A DNA stretch of 64,000 bases from the NCBI GenBank assembly GCA_963765585.1, contig CAVXXB010000012.1:62001-126000 (forward strand). The letters are read 5' to 3'. The translations under genes were made by a program, and so were the position numbers. A model generated the notes under the pieces. It was not told the origin of the DNA. It searched no databases and worked only from the letters and a program-made list of their open reading frames with translations. Each line of letters starts with the position of its first letter. Within the stretch, counting starts at the first letter, position 1. Of this stretch, positions 42,601-50,691 are shown piece after piece. The stretch comes from CAVXXB01 sp963765585. GTDB taxonomy: Bacteria; Calditrichota; Calditrichia; JAJRVZ01.

Positions 42601-43339
42601 GGCCGAATCGGAAAATGAGCGTAAGACGAAGGAACTGGAAGAGGCACGCCAGTTACAATTATCCATGCTTCCTAAAGAATTACCGCAATTAGCCAACCTG
42701 GATATTGCCGTTTATATGCAGACCGCAACAGAAGTGGGCGGCGATTATTATGATTTCCATGTTTCTCTGGATGGCACACTCACGGTTGTAATTGGTGATG
42801 CCACCGGACATGGTATGAAGGCGGGAACCATGGTAACCACGGCCAAATCTCTGTTCAATAGTTACGCCCCCAATCCGGATATCGTGTTTTCATTTCAGGA
42901 AATTACCCGCTGTATCCGGCAGATGAATTTTAATCAGCTTTCCATGTGTCTGACCATGGTAAAAATTCAAGGTAATAAACTAAAGATGTCCACCGCTGGC
43001 ATGCCTCCCTCATTTATATTCAGGAGGAACACTCGTGTTGTGGAAGAGCATTTGTTCCAGGCCATGCCGCTGGGAACCATGGAAAAATTTCCTTATGAAA
43101 TTAAAGATACGACTCTCAGTCCTGGTGATACCATCTTACTGATCAGCGACGGCCTGCCCGAATTGGAAAACAAAAAGGGTGAAATGTATGGCTATAAAAA
43201 AATCAGGAATGGATTTGAAGAAGTTGCCGATCAGACGCCTGAGCAGATCATCACTTATCTGAAAGACGAGGGTGCCGCCTGGGCAGACAATGAAGATCCG
43301 GATGATGATGTGACCTTTGTGGTGATAAAGGTGAAGTAA
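39655..43339 (+). CDS. Phosphatase array gene F: propeller with inserted domain, Y_Y_Y and SpoIIE-type phosphatase, one frameshift
   Basis: The start is taken at ATG 39655 because it opens a clean signal peptide ('MKKIIYVLYLIALWVVTSFA'); upstream in-frame codons belong to repeat DNA. Propeller blades ('GYIWIMTEDGLNRFDGSD', 'GYLWIGSHAVVIRYDYA') are interrupted at about residues 475-650 by the same insertion domain as gene B ('MYDYGLLKDSRDKTLFAM', 'FHAGGGQKNRKQYEVLTL', 'MDVGHSYNNFNTQMPADS', 'YGVQIYKI'). A frameshift near 41753 precedes further blades ('GNLWISSAQGLVMLNPDNG'). Then Y_Y_Y, membrane helix, coiled coil ('ANAIKEAELRAQLAESENE') and SpoIIE domain with full motifs. About 1,228 residues. 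Last gene of the array. Confidence 0.88.
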
Positions 43340-43522
43340 GTTAGAAGTTAGGGGTTAGGAGTTAGAAATTAAATTCGTAGAAGCAAAACTACAGAGGACA
43401 GTGAGACAATACTGATTTCGCAGAGAATATATTAAGTTTCATTACGAATTTTACCTGCCCGCCGTTGGTTTAGTGGTGTTTGCAGTAAAACATTTGTCAA
43501 AGTGTAGATTTCGAAACGTAGG

Positions 43523-43540
43523 GACACGGCATGCCGTGTC
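43523..43540. repeat. Perfect 18-bp palindrome GACACGGCATGCCGTGTC
   Basis: Self-complementary over all 18 bases, within TAGG-GACACGGCATGCCGTGTC-TTTA. Related 'GGCACGGCATGCCGTGCC' palindromes are widespread in bacterial spacers. It is followed by TTTACATTTAATGTTTTTTT, so it could serve as a terminator after the phosphatase array. Confidence 0.6.
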
Positions 43541-43549
43541 TTTACATTT

Positions 43550-43672
43550 AATGTTTTTTTGCGGAATGAAGAATCACCCAATGTCTGGGGATGCTTCTCC
43601 CGATAAATCGGGATCAGCATGACATACGACAGGAAAATGATACTTTGCTTACGCTCAGGATGACATAGCCAT
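43550..43672 (+). repeat. GAAGAATC/AGGATGACA repeat downstream of the array
   Basis: GCGGAATGAAGAATCACCCA, GGGGATGCTTCTCCCGATAA-ATCGGGATCAGCATGACATA and CTTACGCTCAGGATGACATA. Includes the small hairpin TCCCGATAAATCGGGA. With 43340-43522 this fills the 405-base gap between gene F and the NYN gene, which otherwise shows no coding content. Confidence 0.55.
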
Positions 43673-43744
43673 TTTACATATTTTAACGGTATTCCATTTA
43701 GTTTATGGTTATATTGCACACAAAATATAAAATTGGTGAATTTT

Positions 43745-44497
43745 ATGGATTTAAAACTGGCAGTATTAATAGATGGGGATAATATTCCATCGGCCCATAT
43801 AAAGGCAATGATGGAAGAAATCGCCAAGTATGGCAATCCCACGATAAAGCGGATTTATGGCGATTGGACAAAGCCAAACCTGACGAGGTGGAAAAACATT
43901 CTTTTGGAAAATGCCATCACACCGGTTCAGCAGTATGGCTACACGACCGGTAAAAATGCCACTGATTCGGCCATGATTATTGATGCCATGGATATATTAT
44001 ACTCGGAAAAGGTTAATGGCTTTTGCCTGGTGTCCAGTGACAGCGATTTTACCCGTCTGGCCACAAGACTGAGGGAAGCAGGAATGCAGGTATTTGGCAT
44101 TGGTGAAAAGAAAACCCCCAATCCGTTTATCGTTGCCTGTGACAAATTCATATATATCGAAATCCTCAAACACCAGTCCAGCGGACCTGAATCAGATCTC
44201 GACACAGGTAAGTCCGAAGAGAAACATAGTGTCGATAAAATTACACCAAAAGTTGTGGATCTGATTTCTTCTACCATATCCGATCTGGCAGATGATGATG
44301 GCTGGGCCTTTTTAGGGGATGTGGGAAACCTGTTGCAAAAAAAGCAACCCAATTTTGATTCCAGAAACTATGGTTTCCAAAAACTGACACCGCTGATTAA
44401 ATCCATAAAAGACTTTGAAATCGAACAACGCGAAAGCCCCAAAGGAAGATTTAAGTTGATTTATGTCAGGATAAGAGGGGATAAGGATTTTTCGTAG
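43745..44497 (+). CDS. NYN-domain (PIN-like) RNase with C-terminal OST-HTH/LOTUS-like domain
   Basis: Intact, about 250 residues. The start is set at ATG 43745; GTG 43733 is also in frame. The N-terminal NYN/DUF88 domain has acidic residues of PIN-like nucleases: 'AVLIDGDNIPSAHIKAMM', 'ATDSAMIIDAMDILY' and 'CLVSSDSDFTRLATRLREAG'. The C-terminal half (about residues 165-248) resembles an OST-HTH/LOTUS winged helix ('WAFLGDVGNLLQKKQPNFD', 'LTPLIKSIKDFEIEQRES'), which binds RNA, in particular G-rich or G4 RNA in studied cases. The pair is common in bacteria and predicted to process RNA. It lies alone after the repeat-rich spacer. Confidence 0.88.
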   Translation: MDLKLAVLIDGDNIPSAHIKAMMEEIAKYGNPTIKRIYGDWTKPNLTRWKNILLENAITPVQQYGYTTGKNATDSAMIIDAMDILYSEKVNGFCLVSSDSDFTRLATRLREAGMQVFGIGEKKTPNPFIVACDKFIYIEILKHQSSGPESDLDTGKSEEKHSVDKITPKVVDLISSTISDLADDDGWAFLGDVGNLLQKKQPNFDSRNYGFQKLTPLIKSIKDFEIEQRESPKGRFKLIYVRIRGDKDFS

Positions 44498-44568
44498 TTG
44501 TATGGACGGTGTATAATTTATGGATTTTTGAAAATTGGGGACTATTAGATTCTGGACAAAAGAAAGAG

Positions 44569-44602
44569 TAACTGGTAATTAGTAATTTGTAATTGGGAAT
44601 TT
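44569..44602 (+). repeat. Left inverted repeat of the four-helix-bundle cassette
   Basis: Contains GGTAATTAGTAATTTGTAAT followed by TGGGAATTTG. Its reverse complement appears at 44997-45029 (AATTACTAATTACCAATTCC-CAATTACAAAAATC), so the gene between is bounded by imperfect inverted repeats. Confidence 0.6.
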
Positions 44603-44636
44603 GATATCTTGGTCTAATATTTGCTTCTCAAAATGT

Positions 44637-45005
44637 ATGCCTAAGAAATTAAGTGAGCTGGAAATATATATCTTATCAGAGGAACTTTCTAATCATATCT
44701 GGAACATAGTGAAAAAGTGGCATTATTTTGAACAATCGACGATTGGAAAGCAGATGACAAGATCTGCCGACTCAATATCAGCAAATATTGCAGAGTGCCA
44801 TGGTAGATTTCATTATAAAGACAAACAAAAATTTGGATATTATGCGCGGGGTTCATTTGAGGAAACAAAGAGTTGGCTTAGAAAGTGTTACCAGAGAGAT
44901 CTGCTAACAACAACCCAAAAAATTTTAATTAATAGATATGTCACCCAAATAGGCCCTAAATTAAACAGTTTTATAAATTGCCTAAAACCCCCCCCCAATT
45001 ACTAA
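44637..45005 (+). CDS. Four-helix-bundle protein (S23/IVP family)
   Basis: 122 residues starting at ATG 44637 ('MPKKLSELEIYILSEELSNH'). The family pattern is clear: 'IWNIVKKWHYFEQSTIGKQM', 'TRSADSISANIAECHGRFH', 'FGYYARGSFEETKSWLRKC'. These proteins (PF05635; first found encoded within 23S rRNA intervening sequences) are small cytosolic helical bundles of unknown function that often sit in repeat-flanked cassettes. The last codons (Lys-Pro-Pro-Pro-Asn-Tyr) are written in a C9 run and the right inverted repeat, so the C-terminus is derived from repeat DNA. No rRNA sequence flanks it. Confidence 0.85.
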   Translation: MPKKLSELEIYILSEELSNHIWNIVKKWHYFEQSTIGKQMTRSADSISANIAECHGRFHYKDKQKFGYYARGSFEETKSWLRKCYQRDLLTTTQKILINRYVTQIGPKLNSFINCLKPPPNY

Positions 45006-45029
45006 TTACCAATTCCCAATTACAAAAAT
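44997..45029 (-). repeat. Right inverted repeat of the four-helix-bundle cassette
   Basis: AATTACTAATTACCAATTCC-CAATTAC, the reverse complement of the left copy at 44569-44602. It includes the stop codon of the four-helix-bundle gene and directly follows a run of nine C (44988-44996). Confidence 0.6.
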
Positions 45030-45040
45030 CAGAAGTAATC

Positions 45041-47366
45041 CTACAGGTTTAATTTTCGAATCAACCCCCTAAACCTCGGCCTCTCTCTCATATAATCAAA
45101 TATCGGATCAACACTCAAATAGGGTGAATTTGGGTCACGGGCTTCAACGGCCTTCTCAAGATAGGTTATTGCCTCTTCAGGCATATTGGCCCGGGTGTAC
45201 AGAGTACCGATCTGCCATGGCGGGATATATCTGGATTTGGATTGATTGATTTTTGACTCGGCTACCCGTTGCAACGCAAGATGATACCCCCCTTCCTCAT
45301 ATCCACTATTAAGGGCATCTAACGAGGTTTGATCACCACGAGACAGAAAAGAGAGACGCCATGCGCGTATAGCTTCCGGATACTTTTTTTTCTGGTGATA
45401 GGATGTACGCAAGGTTGACAAAGTTATCGGATCTCCGGGGTTACTTTTCAAGGTGTTTTCCAGTAAATCGATTGCCTGATCATAACGGTGTGCATAGTTC
45501 AAATCCATTGCATATAGCGCATGATACAAGGGATTATGCGGATCAAGTTTAAGGGCAAGTTCTATTTCGCGCATGGCTTCTTCCGGGCGATTCAGGAAAA
45601 ACAATATATGGGAATAGTATGCCCTGGCCTCTGCCATATTGGGATTCAATCTGATGGTGGTCTCAAATGCTTCTAATAGCACGGCTCCAATCCCAGGCAC
45701 CCCAGGTGGAAGTGACCGCAATCAAATAGTGGGTTTCAGGCAGGGTATCATCCAGTTCCAGGGCTTTCTCCGCTGCCGGCCGGGCTTTTTCACCGGCTTC
45801 TTTCGGCGACATGTAGCCCATTTGTGCACGGGCGGCCCAGCTAAAAGATATACCGGCATAGGCAGGCGCATAACCGGGATCGAGTTCCGCTGCCAGAGAA
45901 AAATATTTGTATGCACTATCCAGCCCCTGTTTTGTCAATTGATAGACATAATGTCTGCCGTTGAGATAGGCTTCAAAAGCTTCCGGATTAACCACGCCGC
46001 GATCCATGAATCCTGATTCTTCTGTGGATGTCAGATTTACATTTATCTTTTGGGCAATGGCAAGTGCGACTTCGCTTTGCAGAGAGAGAATATCTTTAAA
46101 TTCCTCCTCGTATCGGTCAGCCCATAAGATTTCATCATTCGCGGCATCAATCAAATGAATATTACATTTCACTTTGTCATCAACCCTGATTACTGAACCT
46201 TCAACAATAAATGACACACCCAATTCTGTACCAATTTCCGCTGAGGACATATCAGTATCTTTGTATTTCATGGCTGATTTTCTTGATATGATACGCAAGC
46301 CGCTTATGCGTGCCAGGTCGGTAATTAATTCATCGGTCATAGTCTCAGTAAACCAGTCCTGCTCCGCATCCCGGCTGATATTTTCCAGCGGCAGGAGCAC
46401 CAACGAGACAGGGGAGGCCAGCGCCTCTTTAAAATATAGAAAGTAAGCGGTGATCACCAATACTAAGATTAGCACCGGAGTAGCGCGTAAAGCAAACTTT
46501 CGCTGCTGTCTGCCCAGTCTGAAGGCAGATGCAGTAACTGATTTTCCGGATTGGATTTCCGCCAGTGCCATTTTCAGCGCTTCACAAAATTCCTCCATAG
46601 ATTGAAAACGTTTATCCGGATTTTTGTTTAGCGCTTTGTCAACAATGTTTTCCAGGGCAACCGGAATATCATTCCGGATTTTGGTGATATATTCGGGATC
46701 TTCATTAACGATGGCGTACATAATGGCCTGTTCGTATTCACCCCGGAAGGGGCGCTCGCCGCTGAGCAGTTCATAAAGAATCACACCCAATGTCCAGATA
46801 TCTGTGCGATGATCAAGCTCTTTGCCTTGTGCCTGTTCGGGAGACATATAGGCCAGGGTGCCGACTGTGCTTCCGGTACGGGTCAGCATACTATGATCCA
46901 AAAATTTGGCCAGGCCAAAATCAATTATTTTGGGTTCATCTTCTTCGCTGAATAATATGTTGGCAGGTTTTAAATCGCGATGAACAATCTCTTTGCTATG
47001 CGCCTTTTGCATGCCTTCGGCCAGATGCATTGTAATTGTGATGGATTGTTCAAAATTCAGACTCTTATCTGCAATTTTATCCGATAGTGTGCCGCCAGGA
47101 TAATGTGCCATGGCAATAAACGGATTTTCCTCGTTCTCATTTATTTCATACACAGTGCCGATATTGGGGTGATCCAGTGCAGAAGCAGCTTGTGCCTCCT
47201 GGACGAACCGCTTACGGGTATGGTCATCCTGGATTAATTCGGTGGGAAGAAACTTTAAGGCAACCTGACGTTTTAATTGCAAATCTTCGGCAAGATAGAC
47301 TTTGCCCATGCCGCCGGAGCCAAGTTTTTCGATAATTTTGTAATGAGAAATCGTTTGACCAATCAT
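45041..47366 (-). CDS. Ser/Thr protein kinase with TolB-like and TPR domains, one frameshift
   Basis: Hanks-type kinase anchored in the inner membrane. ATG 47366 follows AGGAGAGG. Kinase domain residues 8-275: glycine loop 'LGSGGMGKVYLAE', Lys38, catalytic 'HRDLKPANILF' (Asp131), 'IIDFGLAKF' (Asp149) and 'GTLAYMSPEQAQG'. A membrane helix at about 300-320 ('ATPVLILVLVITAYFLYF') is followed by a TolB/FlgO-type N-terminal-like domain ('SLVLLPLENISRDAEQDWF', 'LGVSFIVEGSVIRVDDKVK') and a chain of TPRs to the end. A one-base insertion near 45685 splits the TPR part ('GAWDWSRAI' joins 'EAFETTIRLNPNMAEARAY'). About 775 residues. The stand-alone kinase-TolB-TPR fusion is common in Acidobacteria and FCB phyla; substrate unknown. 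Confidence 0.9.
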
Positions 47367-47433
47367 AACCTCTCCTGACCAAACTTATTGAATGGTAATA
47401 TAGGTAAAAAAAGAGCAAATGGGGAGAGAATTT

Positions 47434-47676
47434 TAGCTATTGGTTGTCTGCTGTCGGCTTTCGGCTTTCGGCCGTCAGCAATCCGCGATTGGCAATAGGC
47501 AACAGACTGTTAGCAGTTGGCCGTTGGCCGTTTGCTGTTCGCTGCCCAACATCAGTGATCAGACTATTAGCAATAGGTAATAAGCGATCAGAAATTTGAT
47601 ATTCATTTATATTTGATTTATACTGTTTTAAAAGCCGACAGCCGACAGCCGACAGCCGATGGCTGATAGCTGACAG
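47434..47676. repeat. Inverted cluster of GGCTGTCGGC / GCCGACAGCC spacer repeats
   Basis: The left part (about 47448-47480) reads CTGCTGTCGGCTTTCGGCTT-TCGGCCGTCAGC. The right part (47632-47676) has AGCCGAC three times, then AGCCGATGGCTGATAGCTGA-CAG. The two parts are mutually complementary, so a long hairpin is possible. Between them are GTTGGCCGTTGGCC and ATTGGCAATAGGC units. This fills the space between the divergent kinase and nuclease genes. Confidence 0.65.
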
Positions 47677-47700
47677 TAAAAAATTAAAGGATAAATCAGA

Positions 47701-48792
47701 GTGCGAAATATAATTTTAGTGGTAATGTTATGCTCAACCCTGGCTGCCCAGACTAAAAAATGGGGGTGGGAAGCCCATGGCTATATAAATGAACAGGCAG
47801 TTAATTATCTTCCGGCGGAAATGGCGTTTTTTAAAGATCACAGAGATTTTCTTAAACTACATTCCACGGATCCGGACAGGGATGATTTTCCGGGATACTA
47901 TCATTATATAGACATCGATTATTATCCTGAGTTTTTTAACGGAACGCTGACCCATGATCTGGATAGTTTAACAGCAATCCATGGTGAATCAATAATGCAG
48001 GATAATGGAATTATTCCATGGGTTATTGAAGAATGGACCAATAGTCTGAGCGTGCTAATGGCAGGGGGCTACTGGGACGATGTCTGGCAGATTGCTGCAG
48101 AATTAGGACATTATGTGGCTGATTCTCATCAGCCCATGCATCTTACTTTGAATTATAATGGTCAATTCACGGACAATTACGGTATTCATTCACGATATGA
48201 AACACAGATGACAAACCGGTTTCTCTCAGAAGTACCGCCGGCAACAGGTAGCGCAGTATATTGGCCCAATGTGATCGATTCTGTTTTCTTATACATCGAA
48301 GAAATATACCCCTTTGTGGATAGTGTGCTGATCGCAGATGACCTGGCCGTCGCTTCTGACCCTTCGTATGGTACGGTTTATTATAATCTCATGTGGCAGG
48401 AACTTGAGGAAGAAACTACTATATCACTCCACAGGGCAATATTAGATTTGGCCAGTATCTGGAGAACCGCCTGGGTAAATGCCGGCAGCCCGACACCGGC
48501 TCCGGTTGATACTGATGAAGAAGTTCCGGGAGAATTTTACCTGGCAGATGCGTATCCTAATCCATTCAATCCGATTACGGCTATTGGCTATCAGCTATCG
48601 GCTATCAGCGATGTGGAATTAAGCATATACAATAGTCTGGGGCAAAAAGTAGTAACCCTCGTATCCGAGCGACAACCGCCAGGTTTGTATAGTGTTAGAT
48701 GGGATGCCGGTGATCTGGCGAGCGGAGCGTATTACTACAGCCTTCAGACCGGTGAATTTAAGGATGTGAAGAAAGTGATACTTTTGCGTTAG
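47701..48792 (+). CDS. Secreted S1/P1 nuclease / zinc phospholipase C-like protein with sorting domain
   Basis: Intact, 363 residues; GTG start with AAAGGA upstream. The signal peptide ('MRNIILVVMLCSTLAAQ') is followed by a mature N-terminus carrying the conserved Trp and His ('WGWEAHGYINEQAVNYLP'). Further putative zinc ligands lie in 'YYHYIDIDYY', 'AAELGHYVADSHQPMHL' (HxxxDxxxxxH) and 'NYGIHSRYETQM' (HxxxE), the pattern of the S1/P1 nuclease and zinc-dependent phospholipase C fold. Residues about 280-363 are a sorting domain ('DAYPNPFNPITAIGYQLSA'). Likely exported phosphodiesterase; nucleic acid versus phospholipid substrate is unresolved. The sorting-domain DNA itself looks like the flanking spacer repeats. 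It is bordered on both sides by GGCTGTCGGC-type repeats. Confidence 0.85.
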   Translation: MRNIILVVMLCSTLAAQTKKWGWEAHGYINEQAVNYLPAEMAFFKDHRDFLKLHSTDPDRDDFPGYYHYIDIDYYPEFFNGTLTHDLDSLTAIHGESIMQDNGIIPWVIEEWTNSLSVLMAGGYWDDVWQIAAELGHYVADSHQPMHLTLNYNGQFTDNYGIHSRYETQMTNRFLSEVPPATGSAVYWPNVIDSVFLYIEEIYPFVDSVLIADDLAVASDPSYGTVYYNLMWQELEEETTISLHRAILDLASIWRTAWVNAGSPTPAPVDTDEEVPGEFYLADAYPNPFNPITAIGYQLSAISDVELSIYNSLGQKVVTLVSERQPPGLYSVRWDAGDLASGAYYYSLQTGEFKDVKKVILLR

Positions 48793-48948
48793 AATTATTG
48801 CTCTCGGCTATCTGCTCTCGGCCTCAATTTGAACTTATTCAATCACTATTCACCATCGCCAATAGCCAATTGCAAATCGCAAATGGCAGTATACCATATA
48901 CCACATTTGTAAGCCGATGGCCGACGGCTGATAGCAGACAGCCATTGG
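48793..48948. repeat. GGCCGACGGCTGATAGC spacer repeats
   Basis: CTCTCGGCTATCTGCTCTCG near 48800, CGCCAATAGCCAATTGC near 48855, and AGCCGATGGCCGACGGCTGA-TAGCAGACAGCC near 48912. They lie between the convergent stops of the nuclease and SDR genes and run up to the SDR stop codon. Confidence 0.6.
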
Positions 48949-50400
48949 CTACCAATCGATGGGAAAATAATCCTTCAGAAATTTTCCTGACCAGTGTTTT
49001 CCGGTTAATATGCCGTCAAAAAAGGGATCACATACCCGGGCAGCGCCATCGACGATATCCAGTGGCGGCTGAAAGTCATGTACTTCTTCTTTAAACCTGG
49101 CCAGATTGACCGGATCTTCGTCTGTCACCCACCCGGTGTCCACCGCATTGATAAAAATCCCGTCTTTTAAAAGATCGGCAGCTGAAGTATGGGTCAGCAT
49201 ATTCAGAGCGGCTTTGGCCATATTGGTATGTGGGTGGCGGGAGTCCTTTTTAAAACGTAAAAACTTTCCCTCCATGGCTGAGACATTCACTATATGTTTT
49301 TGTCCTGTGTTTTCCCGCTGCATCATGGGAATTAATCTGTTGCAGAGTACGAAGGGGGCAATGATATTTACTAATTGTAATTCCAGCATTTCGGCGGTTT
49401 CAATCTCTCCAAGACGCAAGCGCCAGCTGTTCACCTCACGCAGGTCAACCTGCTGAAGATCGGCATCCACTTCGCCCTCCGGAAAAACCTCTCCCGCATC
49501 CAGGGTGTGGTCATAGGAATAGGGAATTTGAGATAACTGTGCAGAGGCACGAATTCCGATACCGGGTAATTTTTCTTCCCAGGTGAGCTGGGTTTCGATA
49601 TCTTTGTGTGATCCGGGTATCGCGATGGATGAGATATGATCGATACAATTGCGGTGGTTTTTTAGAAGTGCCTGAACGTCTGGTGCTAATTGGACTAAGG
49701 GCTTATTTTCATTCTCCATTAAATGAGCATAAAATGCCGGTGGGCGGCGTACAGTCTGAGCGGCGTTGTTGATCAGAATATCCAGGCGATCATAATTCTG
49801 TGCGATATACCGGCAAAAAAGTTCAACACTCGGAGTATGACGCAGATCCAATCCATAGATCTGCAGGTTATTTTGCCATTTGTTAAAATCTTTTTCTTTT
49901 GCATAGCGTTGCGCTGAGTCCACGGGGAAGCGGGTGGTGGCAATAACTTTTGCCCCGGCACGCAGCATCATAAGCGTGGCCTGATAGCCGATTTTCAGAC
50001 GAGATCCGGTTATCAGCGACGTTTGTCCATCAAGTGAAGCTGTCTGAAATCTCTTTTGATAATTAAACTCTGCACATTTTGGGCATAGGGCATCATAAAA
50101 AAAATGCAGATTAATAAACTCTGCTTTACAGATATAGCAATTCCGTGGTGAGTTTAAAATTCTTTCTTCATGTTCAGGCTCTTTTTCCCCGGATTTGAGT
50201 TGTTCCGGTGCCTTATACACCTTGTCGGTACGGGCCCGCCGGATACCGGTAGCGGCCCGAGCAGTTCGTTCTTGTTTAGTCGCCTCTTTGCGTTTCTGTG
50301 TTTGTTTGTCCTTTCGCCGCTTTTTAAGTTCCTCACGGTCGGGACGGGAAATTTTCCGCTGTATTTTAAAAGAGCAATTCTTTGCTCTTCAGAAAGTCTG
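48949..50400 (-). CDS. Atypical SDR oxidoreductase with N-terminal zinc-ribbon-like motif and basic leader
   Basis: The clean part (to 50220) is 423 residues. An N-terminal CxxC pair ('NCYICKAEF', 'ALCPKCAEFN') suggests a zinc ribbon. A Rossmann SDR fold follows: cofactor motif 'SLITGSRLKIGYQAT', 'DILINNAAQTVRRPP' (NNAG-like) and 'IVNVSAMEGKFL' (catalytic Ser). The usual YxxxK is 'TNMAKAAL': the Lys is present but the Tyr position is Thr. Upstream to about 50400 an Arg/Lys-rich stretch ('REELKKRRKDKQTQKRKEAT') continues in frame, and a single-base shift near 50370 leads to 'SEEQRIALLK'; the true start is unresolved. An intact GTG at 50220 could also start it. Substrate unknown. Confidence 0.72.
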
Positions 50401-50691
50401 GTTTAACTGATCACTGTGATTAACAAGATGTTCCAGCACATTTATACAATACTGTATATCTTTATCTTGTTATTCTATCTTTATTTTTTTTAAGTTCATT
50501 CTACTGATTACGCCGTTGCCGGGTTCTACCCGGCTTTCATCATTCACATTATGAATCTGGTAAAAACTACATTAGTTTTTCAATGCTGATAATATATGAT
50601 CAATTCAATAATGAGACTGCAAGTATGATCAGAAATCTTAGATCACAAATGAAAAGAAATATCAAGTATAACAGCAATAGGATTGAGTATT
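50401..50691. other. Intergenic region, nothing recognised
   Basis: About 290 AT-rich bases between two leftward genes, with no convincing gene. It should contain the promoter of the SDR gene and the terminator of the hybrid kinase gene. A weak hairpin-like GCCGTTGCCGGGTTCTACCC-GGC lies near 50512-50533. Confidence 0.3.

Noticed and set aside
23238..43339. Array genes as hybrid two-component histidine kinases (usual partners of such propellers)
   Set aside because: No HisKA, HATPase or receiver motifs follow the Y_Y_Y domains; all six end in PP2C/SpoIIE motifs instead.
43432..43842. Open frame of 136 codons on the minus strand
   Set aside because: Lies in repeat DNA and the start of the NYN gene, antisense; no recognisable product.
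44637..45005. Four-helix-bundle gene as part of a 23S rRNA intervening sequence
   Set aside because: No rRNA sequence is visible on either side; most family members are free-standing genes.
47632..47676. Short tandem AGCCGAC units as a possible CRISPR array
   Set aside because: Units are 7 bases with no unique spacers, and no cas genes are present.
50154..50410. Several small overlapping frames on both strands
   Set aside because: They reflect the basic leader of the SDR gene read in wrong frames; + strand frames have no ribosome site or family pattern.
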